Shown piece by piece: positions 54,023-63,019 of a DNA stretch of 64,000 bases. How positions within the stretch are numbered: the stretch's first letter is position 1; every line of letters begins with the position of its first letter. The position numbers and the translations under genes were made by a program. The notes beneath the pieces were generated by a model. The model was not told the origin of the DNA, searched no databases, and worked only from the letters and a program-made list of their open reading frames with translations. The DNA comes from Bacteroidaceae bacterium (lineage in GTDB: Bacteria > Bacteroidota > Bacteroidia > Bacteroidales > Bacteroidaceae), in NCBI GenBank assembly GCA_024401215.1, contig JAKSLL010000009.1, positions 1-64,000 on the forward strand. Direction: 5' to 3'.

Positions 54023-55294
54023 TTACATCTCGGATTTTGCATCTTCAGCAATCTGCTTCGAAGGCGTAACACCATAATTAAGCAATTCCTGTATCTGCTT
54101 AGACAGGTTGCCTCTGCCCTCCTTCATCTGTCCAAGTCCCTTTTCGTAGGTGTTACGCATATTTGTCAACTGCGACCCAAGCTGCAGGTAACTCTCTGCA
54201 AATGTTGCATACTTGTCATATATCTTACCTGCAGCAATGAGGATGTCGCGGTTATTCTTCTCTTGACGCGTGTTCTGCCATGTGAGAAACATAAGCCTGA
54301 GCACTACCATGAGATTAGTAGGATTGATAATCAGCACGCCTTTCTTGTATGCCATTGCACCCAGCTGAGGGTTTCTATTCATGGCAAGTATGTAGCTTCC
54401 TTCATTTGGCACAAACATGAGCACGATAGGCATAGCCTTGCCCACACTCTTCTGATACTCTGCCTGCGAGAGTTCGTTAACATGCTTCCAGATAGAGTCA
54501 TAATTTGCCTTTGCCGCAGCGTTGCGCTCTTCATCATTTTCTGCCCCCACATAATTGGAATATGCTGTTAGCGACACTTTTGAATCGATTATTATGCATG
54601 ACCCGTCTGCACCTTTGACAATTATATCAGGACGCTCGTTGGCACCGCTTTCATTCTTCACATTCCACTGCTTCACATACTCCTCTCCTTCTCTCAACCC
54701 ACTGTCACGCAATATGTTTTCCAAGACTTGCTCACCCCAGTCTCCCTGCACTTTTCCTCTATTCTTCAAGGCGTCAGCAAGATTCTGTGTTGTCTTGTCA
54801 CGCTCTTTGTCATGTTCAAATACAGCTTTGATGCTTGCCTCCAAAGCGGTAGTGTTGCGTGTCTGTTCTTCCTTGCTCGTATTGACAAGCGAGCGCAAAG
54901 CTTCAAGCTCTTTCTTCAATGGGCCAACAATCAATTCCATCTGCTCATTATTGTTGCGCTTCAGCACTTCCGCCCTCTCTATCATCTCCTTCTCAAACTG
55001 CGCCCTCATCTGTTCGCGACTCAGATTAAGTTCAGTCATGAATCTTTCTTTCATCTCTGCCTGCTCACGCTCTGCCTGCTCTCTCGAATGTATGTATGTA
55101 CGCTGCATGGCGTCAAAGTTAGCCTTGAGAGTAACATTCTCTTTCATCAAATCCTCTTTCTGCCGCCTTTCACCATCACATTCTGATTTCATCTCAGCAT
55201 AGCGCAGTTCATCCTCCCTCTGCCTCTTCCGCATAAAGAAAAAGCACAAGCCAACACACAGCACTATAGCCAACAAAGAAAAAAACAAATCCAT
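54023..55294 (-). CDS. rmuC: RmuC-family DNA recombination protein
   Basis: About 423 residues from ATG 55294 (a TTG nine bases earlier is also in frame). An N-terminal hydrophobic helix (LFFSLLAIVLCVGLCFFF) is followed by a long coiled coil (about residues 25-165) and the RmuC nuclease-like domain: NRGKVQGDWGEQVLENILRD, RPDIIVKGADGSCIIIDSKV, and FVPNEGSYILAMNRNP. RmuC is linked to limiting rearrangements at inverted repeats. First gene of the minus-strand run toward the T9SS genes. Confidence 0.92.
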   Translation of the reverse strand: MDLFFSLLAIVLCVGLCFFFMRKRQREDELRYAEMKSECDGERRQKEDLMKENVTLKANFDAMQRTYIHSREQAEREQAEMKERFMTELNLSREQMRAQFEKEMIERAEVLKRNNNEQMELIVGPLKKELEALRSLVNTSKEEQTRNTTALEASIKAVFEHDKERDKTTQNLADALKNRGKVQGDWGEQVLENILRDSGLREGEEYVKQWNVKNESGANERPDIIVKGADGSCIIIDSKVSLTAYSNYVGAENDEERNAAAKANYDSIWKHVNELSQAEYQKSVGKAMPIVLMFVPNEGSYILAMNRNPQLGAMAYKKGVLIINPTNLMVVLRLMFLTWQNTRQEKNNRDILIAAGKIYDKYATFAESYLQLGSQLTNMRNTYEKGLGQMKEGRGNLSKQIQELLNYGVTPSKQIAEDAKSEM

Positions 55295-55443
55295 AATGTT
55301 CAATCAGTTATTCTTTCTCATGTAATATCGGTAAAGCAGATAAATAGATCAATTAGAAGAAAGCCATCTCCACAGCATATCATTTTTGTCAACATTCACA
55401 CTTCTCGCATTCACAATATTCCGCTGCCCACCCAAATTTTCAG

Positions 55444-55451
55444 CAAAGATA
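55444..55451 (-). promoter_or_regulatory. Probable -7 promoter element of rmuC
   Basis: Minus-strand TATCTTTG matches TAnnTTTG; the start codon lies about 150 bases downstream. The -33 match is poor. Confidence 0.5.
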
Positions 55452-55572
55452 CATCTTTTAAATATTATATAGAAATCTGTCATCACATTTCTCATTTTTA
55501 CAATTCCTTTTAGCCTCATTCATGGCATTTTAAACTCATATTGCAACCCGATACGCCTATTCGCTAAAACAA

Positions 55573-55633
55573 TGTTGCATTACCCCACAACGATACTTTG
55601 CGTTGCCTCGCAACGACACATTGCTTTGCTAAC
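55573..55633 (+). repeat. Degenerate repeat CAACGAYACWTTGC
   Basis: CAACGATACTTTGC and CAACGACACATTGC stand 24 bases apart, each preceded by GTTGC, and the second includes a perfect 6-bp hairpin. It could be a regulatory site or remnants of a larger repeat. Confidence 0.35.
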
Positions 55634-55725
55634 TAACATCAACTCACATGAATAATGCAAGTCAGTCATTTTCACACTTGTAAGTAAATTCATCAAGAAG
55701 ATGTAAGCAAAAAAGATGTGCTTAA

Positions 55726-55757
55726 TTTGACTATATGATTTTCTTTTACTAAATTTG
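55726..55757 (+). promoter_or_regulatory. Bacteroidota-type promoter of the esterase gene
   Basis: TTTG (55726-55729), 20 bases, TAAATTTG (55750-55757). The start codon is 79 bases downstream. Confidence 0.75.
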
Positions 55758-55836
55758 CAATTTGATATATGCCATCAGCTTTTCTGATGATTATCTATCT
55801 TTTTAATAATCTTTCCACTGACGTACATTACCAAAA

Positions 55837-56994
55837 ATGAAAAAGACAAGTTTATCAATGATTTTCGCTCTTTTGAGCTTCTTTTCTGCTTCTGCTCAGC
55901 AGTCGCATGTCAACATCCAATACGACCCACAGCGAAACACGGAGAACATCACTCCATTCAGCTGCCAGGTTATCTCACCAGAAGTGCATGACGACCACTC
56001 TGTAACATTCAGAGTGAAGGCGCCTGACGCAAAAGAAGTGAAACTAACTGGCTCTATGTTTGTTGGCGAAGAGGCTCGCAAGCAAGTGCCTTTCACGAAG
56101 GGTGAAGATGGCATTTGGACGCTCAAGCTCGGACCACTCACACCAGAGATTTATTTCTACTATGTCATTGTTGACGGAGTACAGAATGTTGACCCAAACA
56201 ACACTTTCACAGGCCATGCAGCTATGCCAGCTTTCAGCATGCTTTTTGTGCATGGCGATGAACCAACATGGTATGATCCAAAGCCAGAAGTGCCACATGG
56301 AAGCATAACAACACATTACTATAAGTCATCAGTGACAAACGCTCTCCGCGATATGCTTGTATATACTCCTGCAAATTTCGATCCAAAGAAGAAGTATCCA
56401 GTACTTTACCTCATGGGCGGCTCTGGCGACCTTACCGAGACATGGGTTATGCACGGAAGGGCTAACTGGATACTCGACAATATGATTCACGAAGGATTGG
56501 CGAAGGAGATGATTGTTGTATTCCCTAACGACCAGATGGTGACACGAAGCCATCCTCAGCATACAGAATTGGCTTTCCCTCTTATCGAGAAAGAGCTTGT
56601 TGATTGTGTCATTCCTTTTGTCGAATCTCATTACAATGTGATACAAGACCGCCACTCACGCGCCCTCTGCGGATTGTCTATGGGAGGAAGAATGTCACAA
56701 TATGTGGGATTAAGAAATCTTGACGTGTTTGGCTCTGTTGGCTTATTGAGCGCAGCCATCGATGTCAGCGAAACTCCTGCCTTGAAAGACAGCGACATCA
56801 ATAACAAGCTTGACTATCTGTTCATTGGAGGCGGACCTTACGAGACAGGCTTCCTAGCACGACACACTCGACTCCACGAAGAATTGGAGAAGATGGGAGT
56901 AAAGCATGAGTATTATGTGGCAGGAGCGGCTCACGACCTTGTTACATGGCGTCACCTTCTCTATGACAGATTCTTGAGAAATCTTTGGAAATAA
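55837..56994 (+). CDS. Exported CE1-like esterase with E-set domain
   Basis: 385 residues. Signal peptide (SMIFALLSFFSASAQQ). Residues about 40-125 form an early-set (glucan-branching-type N) domain (VTFRVKAPDAKEVKLTGSM; GIWTLKLGPLTPEIYFYYVI). The alpha/beta-hydrolase esterase domain follows: MLVYTPANFDPKKKYPVLYL, ALCGLSMGGRMSQY with the nucleophile Ser in GLSMGG, and AGAAHDLVTWRHLLYDRFL with the catalytic His. This matches feruloyl/acetyl-xylan esterases of Bacteroidota that debranch plant polysaccharide. It is followed by a terminator and is probably monocistronic. Confidence 0.88.
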   Translation: MKKTSLSMIFALLSFFSASAQQSHVNIQYDPQRNTENITPFSCQVISPEVHDDHSVTFRVKAPDAKEVKLTGSMFVGEEARKQVPFTKGEDGIWTLKLGPLTPEIYFYYVIVDGVQNVDPNNTFTGHAAMPAFSMLFVHGDEPTWYDPKPEVPHGSITTHYYKSSVTNALRDMLVYTPANFDPKKKYPVLYLMGGSGDLTETWVMHGRANWILDNMIHEGLAKEMIVVFPNDQMVTRSHPQHTELAFPLIEKELVDCVIPFVESHYNVIQDRHSRALCGLSMGGRMSQYVGLRNLDVFGSVGLLSAAIDVSETPALKDSDINNKLDYLFIGGGPYETGFLARHTRLHEELEKMGVKHEYYVAGAAHDLVTWRHLLYDRFLRNLWK

Positions 56995-57101
56995 GTACTG
57001 GTGAAAAATAACTTCCTAAAGTTTTTGAGCAATAAATATCAACAGCTTTGACTTGTCTCTGTCTTACCACACAGGCTGAGGCAAGTTAACAAGAATAGAT
57101 G

Positions 57102-57141
57102 AAAAGTCCTCATGCACACATACTGCATTGAGGACTTTTTT
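57102..57141 (+). terminator. Intrinsic terminator of the esterase gene
   Basis: AAAAGTCCTCA and TGAGGACTTTT form an 11-bp perfect stem with an inner TGCA/TGCA pairing, followed by TT. Confidence 0.85.
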
Positions 57142-57220
57142 GTACCGTTTTAAACCTTGATTAGCATACATCGGTCATACTAACAAATCAATTAAATTAA
57201 ACTAAACTAAATCACTAACA

Positions 57221-57763
57221 ATGAAAAAAACTTTATTAACAGCAATACTTTTTACGCTTATAGCATTTACTGCTGCGGCGCAAAACAATAATGGCAATCA
57301 GCGACAGCGCAGACAGCGCATGGACCCTACTGAGATGCACACTCGTCAAGCAGAACGACTCATAAAAGAGATGAAGCTTGACAAAGAAAAAGAAGATTTA
57401 TTCAAGGTTCTCTATCTTGACTATCAGACTGCTCGACAAAACGCTCTCGACCCAAAGGGAGAAAATAAAGAAGAAGAGGCTATCGACTACAAGGCTCTCA
57501 CAGATGAGAAGGCAAAAGAACTCATCGAGAAGCAGCTCGCCACTCAAGAGGCACAAAACAAGATTGACCGCGAATACTACACTCGCTTCCTTGATATCAT
57601 CACTCCTACACAAGCCGCACAGATCTTCCTCCAAAGACAGATGCGTGCCAACAGACAAGGCTTCGAAGGTCAAAGAGGTGGATTTGGCGGACCTGGCAGA
57701 GGATTCGGTGGACAAGGCGGCGGATTTGGCGGTCCCGGTGGATTTGGTGGCGGAGGCTTCTAA
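57221..57763 (+). CDS. Exported helical protein with Gly-rich tail (Spy/CpxP-like)
   Basis: 180 residues. Signal peptide (LLTAILFTLIAFTAAAQ), then a basic stretch (GNQRQRRQRMDP), a helical core of about 100 residues with an ITPTQAAQIF motif resembling the LTxxQ motif of Spy/CpxP proteins, and a C-terminal tail of about 30 residues built of GGFGGPG/GRGFGGQG repeats. Spy-like proteins are periplasmic chaperones or metal-stress proteins; the match is weak, so function is tentative. It has its own following terminator. Confidence 0.72.
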   Translation: MKKTLLTAILFTLIAFTAAAQNNNGNQRQRRQRMDPTEMHTRQAERLIKEMKLDKEKEDLFKVLYLDYQTARQNALDPKGENKEEEAIDYKALTDEKAKELIEKQLATQEAQNKIDREYYTRFLDIITPTQAAQIFLQRQMRANRQGFEGQRGGFGGPGRGFGGQGGGFGGPGGFGGGGF

Positions 57764-57843
57764 TCAACTACTGATAAATCAAGCGTCCATCTTGAAGAAA
57801 GACAAAACAATAAATACCCTTAATTCAAAATAAACTTCACGAG

Positions 57844-57877
57844 GAAGGGGCTGATGCAAATTGTATCAAGCCCCTTC
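57844..57877. terminator. Bidirectional terminator between convergent genes
   Basis: GAAGGGGCT pairs with AGCCCCTTC and GATGC with GTATC (one G-U) in one near-continuous stem. It separates genes ending at 57763 (+) and 57923 (-). Confidence 0.75.
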
Positions 57878-57922
57878 TCTATTGTTATGAATATCCGATA
57901 ACTCCCTACAGGAAGAAATATG

Positions 57923-59992
57923 CTATATGATATTCAAATGCACTTCTATGATAGCCTTATACTGCTTGCCATCCGTATGCGTGTACACAACCGCCTGACG
58001 AACAACATAAGTCTTACCTCTTGTCAACCTGTTTGGGTATTGTCCAACAGAACATGCATAATCCGACGTATGTAATTCTGCAAATACTGCTGCTGTACCA
58101 TCATAAGAACAAACATTGCCCATAGTGTTGAACCAATGGCCAAAAACAGTTGATGACGATGTTGTTGTAGTTGTGTTATACTTGAATGTCTTACCATCTT
58201 TGTTTACTCCAGCAAATACAAGAGTGCCTGGCGTGCCTGGCTGCTTGTTGCTTTGCAAAGACTTCATCTGCTTCGTACTAACACCCAAAGCCTGACTGAT
58301 AGCATCCATGTCATAATTCACGACTACAGAGGTGTAAGATGACGACAAGGCAAGATTTGCATCAATGACAACTGTTGTGTCACGTCGAGCATAATCATCA
58401 GGATAAGCATCATAAGTGCGTGTTGTATTCTGTGCCGCACAGCCTTCAAACGTAACTTGATATGGCCACTGCTCATCATTATCCACTTTGTCATCCCACT
58501 CATGATGAAAATGTGAAGTAGGTGCGCCCAACACAACAAGCCATGCTCGCTTAGTATCTTCAGGAAGATCAAGTGAGGCTGTGCCTTTGATTTCGCTTGA
58601 CATCTGGCCATACACACAAGTGCCATCTTTCTTTTGAGCTACAAAACCATATCTCCATCCAGCAAACTCCTTCTTTATGCTGCGATACCCCTTTGCACCT
58701 GCTATACCTTCAAAATCAACCTTGACAGTCTTTCCTGGAACAATGCCCTTGAGGCGAATAATGTTGAAACCATAGTTTTGCGGACAGCATGAAGCATTGA
58801 CTGCGTAAGTATTTTCTGTCCCCTCCACAAATAAAAGTTGTGTGGAGAACGCATCTTGATAATTCTTACCTCGCTCACGGATGCCGTCAATATCCCATGT
58901 TGCTGTACGACAAGCATAGTCAAACATCACCTTGTTGAAGTCATCCTGCGAAAGGTTGTTCATACGCTTGAATGTTTCAACAGGATCCTCTGGTCTCCTT
59001 GTTGCGCGCCACAAACGTCCAATAAAATCCTGCCCGTAAAGCTGGCAGAAATAATACTGGCAGAAATAATTCCTGTATCTATTATCCTCATGAAGGAAGT
59101 TTTTATAAGCATTAGCTACATAATCGCCGTAGTAGTTTACCGTGAATAATGAAGATGGGAATACATTGTATGCCTGCCACTGTGCGCAGCTTTCCCACCA
59201 TCCGTTTCCACCTACGCCATTATCTCCTGTACCCCATTGCCATCCTCTGTCGCTTCCTAAGTCAGCACTAACAAGGAACTGGAACACATGCCCTATCTCA
59301 TGAGCTGCTGTGTGTCCACCCTCAGCAGATGCAGCCAATGGGTTGCAATGAAACAGACCAACATTGTAGGAAGATGTACGCTTTGTTGTTCCGTCATAAT
59401 AGGAGTATGTAGCTTTCTGACCAGAGCCGTCAGCTCGCCAAGTGGTCTGGTTAACAATAAACATCTCTATCTTCACTTTGTCTGTTGACGATTTGCCTGG
59501 TTCGAGGAATCCCAAATCTTCAACATACTTCTTCCATATCTTCTCTCCATTAGCAAGAAGTGTCTTGATATTTATCGTATGACCGTCAAGAGTAACAGAA
59601 TTATTCTTCAGCGTTAGCCCTTTCTCCCAGAAGCAAACGAAATGCTCAGACTCCATCGAACGCTGAAAACACCATTGTGACGATTCTTTTGTAAAGTCAC
59701 AAGTGCTATAACCTTCTGGTTTAGCAAGAAAGCGCTCTATAGCATCAAATCTGTAAACTCCGTCTGTTCGATAAGTTTTCGACAGCCCAACTACACGGTC
59801 GCCTGTCTCATAATATTTGAAACGCTTGAAACCTGACTTGTTGAATTCTATTGAATCGACATTACCCAAATCCACAATCTCGTTAGCGATGAAACGGTCA
59901 TTGAACTGAAACCAAAGGGTGTCAGGCTTCACCTGTGCAAATAAATTCATCGCTAAAGAGCAAGACAATATAAGAGATGTAAAACGCTTCAT
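57923..59992 (-). CDS. Secreted HEIGH-motif metallopeptidase-like protein (DUF6055/DUF4859-like)
   Basis: 689 residues with a signal peptide (LILSCSLAMNLFAQ). The central region has TAAHEIGHVFQF (HExxH, about residues 230-241) and a Glu in GWWESCAQWQ some 35 residues later, a layout like gluzincin metallopeptidases. Flanking sequence (MFIVNQTTWRADGSGQ; WRATRRPEDPVETFKRMN) resembles the DUF6055 family. The C-terminal part (LALSSSYTSVVVNYDMDAIS and FGHWFNTMGNVCSY) resembles DUF4859, a probable substrate-binding module. No T9SS sorting tail is obvious. Substrate unknown; peptidase or mucin-related activity would be a guess. Confidence 0.75.
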   Translation of the reverse strand: MKRFTSLILSCSLAMNLFAQVKPDTLWFQFNDRFIANEIVDLGNVDSIEFNKSGFKRFKYYETGDRVVGLSKTYRTDGVYRFDAIERFLAKPEGYSTCDFTKESSQWCFQRSMESEHFVCFWEKGLTLKNNSVTLDGHTINIKTLLANGEKIWKKYVEDLGFLEPGKSSTDKVKIEMFIVNQTTWRADGSGQKATYSYYDGTTKRTSSYNVGLFHCNPLAASAEGGHTAAHEIGHVFQFLVSADLGSDRGWQWGTGDNGVGGNGWWESCAQWQAYNVFPSSLFTVNYYGDYVANAYKNFLHEDNRYRNYFCQYYFCQLYGQDFIGRLWRATRRPEDPVETFKRMNNLSQDDFNKVMFDYACRTATWDIDGIRERGKNYQDAFSTQLLFVEGTENTYAVNASCCPQNYGFNIIRLKGIVPGKTVKVDFEGIAGAKGYRSIKKEFAGWRYGFVAQKKDGTCVYGQMSSEIKGTASLDLPEDTKRAWLVVLGAPTSHFHHEWDDKVDNDEQWPYQVTFEGCAAQNTTRTYDAYPDDYARRDTTVVIDANLALSSSYTSVVVNYDMDAISQALGVSTKQMKSLQSNKQPGTPGTLVFAGVNKDGKTFKYNTTTTTSSSTVFGHWFNTMGNVCSYDGTAAVFAELHTSDYACSVGQYPNRLTRGKTYVVRQAVVYTHTDGKQYKAIIEVHLNII

Positions 59993-60414
59993 TTGGTATT
60001 AAGTAGGTAATCAAAAATATTTATATGTTTATCCTCGTAGGTGTGTTCTTAATATCTATACTCTCTTTTTTGAAACACTCTTGCGCTTAGCACCTTCTCG
60101 TTCGCCTTCATTCTTTGGCTCCGACAAGTCGAGCAGAAGATAGTAATCTGCATCAAAATAAGTATCTGTACAAAATTATTTTCATAATCAAGAACCTTTA
60201 GCCTCGGCGAAGCCAATGAAGAGAATGAGAGAATGCCGTCTGGATAGCTTCTCTTAATTCCAATCGTAACGGTTTAATTCTTAATTAGTAAGAATAGTTT
60301 GCTAGCAAACTGAAAGAAGAAATCTCTAATTTCTCTAAATTCTTGATGAATATAAAAATAATTTTGACCACTTACTTAGAGTATATCTATTATAAAACTA
60401 TTTTGACCACCTAC
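59993..60414. other. Gene-free stretch with a coding remnant and repeats
   Basis: Holds the remnant at 60056-60175, the perfect palindrome AGTTTGC-TA-GCAAACT (about 60297-60312) and the repeats at 60361-60418. No intact gene and no clear promoter for the 59992 gene. Confidence 0.5.
60056..60175 (-). pseudogene. Remnant of a lost gene, C-terminal end
   Basis: About 39 codons between two stops with no start read TDTYFDADYYLLLDLSEPKN and then a Glu/Arg/Lys-rich tail ending SKKRV. Composition is protein-like and unlike the AT-rich surroundings. Family unknown; no partner half seen. Confidence 0.4.
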
Positions 60415-60418
60415 TTAT
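60361..60418 (+). repeat. ATTTTGACCACYTACTTA repeat pair; dispersed copy 2
   Basis: ATTTTGACCACTTACTTA (60361-60378) recurs as ATTTTGACCACCTACTTA (60400-60417), 39 bases apart. The interval 60377-60418 also matches 3086-3128. Confidence 0.55.
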
Positions 60419-60867
60419 TTCTTATTTACTTTAATAGAAGATGCCCCTGCAGATATGACATAAATGCCTTTAGGAAGGTTTTTAAGACTCACAGTTATTA
60501 CATCTGCATGCTTAACAACTTCAGCCTTGACATCACCACCTCCTACAGAACATACTCTAACGGATTTCACATCTGACGATGCTATCACAACTACATTATC
60601 CCTAAACGTCACATTTTCACGAGACAGCACTTGCTCGATAGAGTTAGGGTCATCTGTTGCAGATATGTAGAAATTCTTGATATCAGAAAACTCATAAGTA
60701 TCTGCATTCACAATGACCTTCCCATCTTTGAAATGTAACATTGGGTTACTCTCGCCTCCAAGAAGATAATAAACAAGAGTGCCATCTGAGAGAGTGAAAA
60801 CAACACTCTTTGCGCTCGCAGCAACAACTACAAAGCACAACATCAATAATAAAGTAAGCCTTTTCAT
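60415..60867 (-). CDS. Small exported protein with T9SS-like C-terminus
   Basis: 150 residues. Signal peptide (LTLLLMLCFVVVAASA), a first half found at the start of many Prevotella surface proteins (VFTLSDGTLVYYLLGGESNP and DGKVIVNADTYEFSDIKNFY), then a strand-rich end (VRVCSVGGGDVKAEVV; SLKNLPKGIYVISAG; SIKVNKK) resembling the T9SS type A sorting domain. So the protein is little more than an N-terminal cap plus a sorting domain, possibly the shrunken form of a larger surface protein. The last five residues overlap the repeat at 60361-60418. Confidence 0.65.
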   Translation of the reverse strand: MKRLTLLLMLCFVVVAASAKSVVFTLSDGTLVYYLLGGESNPMLHFKDGKVIVNADTYEFSDIKNFYISATDDPNSIEQVLSRENVTFRDNVVVIASSDVKSVRVCSVGGGDVKAEVVKHADVITVSLKNLPKGIYVISAGASSIKVNKK

Positions 60868-60903
60868 TTTTTCAAATAATAGCTATAAGTCACGGCATTA
60901 AGG

Positions 60904-61089
60904 TTATTTTCCTTTCTTCAGCATACCACGCACATTATACCCATACCATATCAAGGCTAAAAAGAAGACCACCATGATAGCCATCGACATAGTATCACTA
61001 AGCACTACATAAAGCCAAATGCTTGCTCCAAATCCTACAAATATAAAAATGAAGGACAGAATAAAAAAGATTGTTTTAAGATTCTCCAT
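60904..61089 (-). CDS. Small membrane protein
   Basis: 61 residues from ATG 61089 (MENLKTIFFILSFIFIFVGF); a longer frame extends upstream but adds an unlikely basic leader. Two transmembrane helices (FFILSFIFIFVGFGASIWLY; MAIMVVFFLALIWYGYNV) and a Lys-rich cytoplasmic end (MLKKGK). No recognised family. Its start lies downstream of the cysS terminator. Confidence 0.6.
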   Translation of the reverse strand: MENLKTIFFILSFIFIFVGFGASIWLYVVLSDTMSMAIMVVFFLALIWYGYNVRGMLKKGK

Positions 61090-61148
61090 AGTAATATTCT
61101 TTTTTGGTAAAGTAAAAAAAGTAATCCTGATTTTGTATTTTATGATGT

Positions 61149-61200
61149 AAGGGCAGAAATGTGTTCGACAATGTTTTGTCAAAACTCATTTCTGCCCCTT
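61149..61200 (-). terminator. Intrinsic terminator of cysS
   Basis: AAGGGCAGAAATG and CATTTCTGCCC(CTT) pair over at least 11 bp; the loop has a further GACA/TGTC stem. It begins 5 bases after the cysS stop on the minus strand. Confidence 0.8.
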
Positions 61201-61204
61201 ATTT

Positions 61205-62710
61205 CTATTTATTCAGTTTCCAAAAGAAACCATCTTTTGTGTCTTTAACTTCAAATCCGAGAGCTGCAAGATTGTCTCTGATCATATCAGATGTTGCCCA
61301 GTCTTTGTTCGCTTTAGCTTTTGAACGCTGTTCAAGCAACATGTCAACAACCTTACCAAAAGCTTCTTCGCGAGCTGAATTATCATCACCAGCAGCATTA
61401 ACTCCTGCTTTGATGCCAAGAATGTCAAACACAAATGTAGCGAACATCTGCTTCAACGCTTCAAGTGCCTCTTGTGACACCCATGCTTTCTTGTCAAGTA
61501 TGCTGTTTATCAGCTTTGAAGCCTCAAAAAGGTTGCTAATAACAATTGGCGTATTGAGGTCATCATTCATAGCTTCATAGCTCTTCTCCTCAATAGCTTT
61601 AACCTGGTCAAGAGTAACCTCAGGAGCAGATGCTACGGGTCCAGCTGTGATGTTTCCAAGAGCATTCCATGCATCAAGAAGTCTTTCAAGACCCTTCTCT
61701 GCTGCCTGAAGAGCTTCGTTAGAGAAGTCAACAGTTGAGCGGTAATGCGCCTGAAGAATAAAGAAACGAATCACCATTGCGCTGTATCCGCGCTCAAGTC
61801 GCTCATGGTCGCCAGCAAAGAACTGTGGGAGAGTTATGAAATTATTATATGACTTACCCATCTTCTTTCCGTCGATAGTAATCATATTGTTATGCATCCA
61901 ATATGTAACCATCTGATCGCCCTGAGATGCTACAGCCTGAGCTATCTCACATTCATGATGAGGGAAGACAAGGTCAAGTCCACCGCCATGAATGTCGAAA
62001 TGATTGCCAAGATACTTACGTCCCATAGCAGTACATTCGCAATGCCACCCTGGGAATCCGTCGCTCCATGGCGAAGGCCAACGCATAATATGCTCTGGCT
62101 GTGCAGCTTTCCAAAGAGCGAAATCTGCCTGATTCTTCTTTTCGCCCACTCCTGCAAGCTCGCGTGATGCATCCTTTATATTCTCAAGTGAACGTCCTGA
62201 AAGGATGCCATATTTATGAACCTTGTCATATTTCTCAACATCAAAATATACAGAGCCACAGCTTTCATAAGCAAAACCATTATCGAGAATCTGCTGAACA
62301 AGCTGCTGCTGTTCGATGATATGACCTGATGCATGCGGCTCAATTGATGGTGGAAGACACCCAAGAGCATCCATTGCCTCATGGAAGCGATTTGTATAAT
62401 ACTGAGCCACCTCCATTGGCTCAAGCTCTTCAAGACGGGCCTTCTTGGCTATCTTATCCTCTCCCTCGTCAGCATCATGCTCAAGATGACCAACATCAGT
62501 AATGTTTCTTACATATCGAACTTTATATCCAAGATGTTTGAGATAACGGAATAAAATATCGAATGTAATAGCTGGGCGAGCATGACCGAGATGCGCATCT
62601 CCATATACCGTAGGGCCACACACATACATCCCCACATGAGGTGCATGAAGTGGTTTGAAAACTTCCTTTCTACGGGTAAGAGTGTTATAAATATAAAGTG
62701 CTTGTTCCAT
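61205..62710 (-). CDS. cysS: Cysteine--tRNA ligase
   Basis: 501 residues, class I aminoacyl-tRNA synthetase charging tRNA-Cys. Landmarks: [20 protein letters not shown] (first zinc Cys and HIGH-type motif HLGH), GWHCECTAM and HHECEIAQA (other zinc ligands), [14 protein letters not shown] (KMSKS-type), and a C-terminal anticodon-binding helical domain ([15 protein letters not shown] belongs to the connective region; [20 protein letters not shown] ends the protein). Length is standard. Confidence 0.96.
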   Translation of the reverse strand: MEQALYIYNTLTRRKEVFKPLHAPHVGMYVCGPTVYGDAHLGHARPAITFDILFRYLKHLGYKVRYVRNITDVGHLEHDADEGEDKIAKKARLEELEPMEVAQYYTNRFHEAMDALGCLPPSIEPHASGHIIEQQQLVQQILDNGFAYESCGSVYFDVEKYDKVHKYGILSGRSLENIKDASRELAGVGEKKNQADFALWKAAQPEHIMRWPSPWSDGFPGWHCECTAMGRKYLGNHFDIHGGGLDLVFPHHECEIAQAVASQGDQMVTYWMHNNMITIDGKKMGKSYNNFITLPQFFAGDHERLERGYSAMVIRFFILQAHYRSTVDFSNEALQAAEKGLERLLDAWNALGNITAGPVASAPEVTLDQVKAIEEKSYEAMNDDLNTPIVISNLFEASKLINSILDKKAWVSQEALEALKQMFATFVFDILGIKAGVNAAGDDNSAREEAFGKVVDMLLEQRSKAKANKDWATSDMIRDNLAALGFEVKDTKDGFFWKLNK

Positions 62711-62795
62711 ACTTAATTTCTTTGTTTTTAATGTTATCTACTGAATTGAGAATAACTATTATCGCTGAAAACCACTTGCGATTGTTTTTATAATG

Positions 62796-62803
62796 CAAAG
62801 ATA
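62796..62803 (-). promoter_or_regulatory. Probable -7 promoter element of cysS
   Basis: Minus-strand TATCTTTG, exact to TAnnTTTG, about 86 bases before the start; no clear -33 element. Confidence 0.5.
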
Positions 62804-62965
62804 AAAAAAAATGTTGGCGTTTTAACACATTATTTATTAAAAAACAAGAATTGATAGCTGTTAATGCAAATAATTGCTCTTTTTCTCTCCTTTGAACCTT
62901 GTTTGATTGTTCTGCTTTCCTGTTTGCCACATTTTGACCACACCCATTCCACCTAAAAAACAAAA

Positions 62966-62994
62966 AAGTCTGTCAACTTTACGTCAACAGACTT
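62966..62994 (-). terminator. Intrinsic terminator of the TM2 gene
   Basis: AAGTCTGT and ACAGACTT pair over 8 bp; on the minus strand the stem is followed by TTTTTTG and another T-run. Confidence 0.85.
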
Positions 62995-63019
62995 AACCCT
63001 TAAGGCTTCGTTCTCTAAA

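Larger units (their letters stand above)
55295..55836. other. Divergent intergenic region rmuC / esterase
   Basis: About 540 bases between divergent genes. It contains a minus-strand -7 element (55444-55451), a degenerate repeat with the hairpin CGTTGC-CTC-GCAACG (55601-55615), and the plus-strand esterase promoter (55726-55757). No credible gene. Confidence 0.6.
62711..63019. other. Intergenic region cysS / TM2 gene
   Basis: Contains the cysS -7 element (62796-62803), A-rich low-complexity DNA and the terminator of the TM2 gene (62966-62994). No gene seen. Confidence 0.6.

Noticed and set aside
53699-54571. 290-codon open frame antisense to the GH25 and rmuC genes
   Set aside because: It mirrors two well-supported genes, has no ribosome-binding site and no family-like motifs; its composition is that of an antisense shadow.
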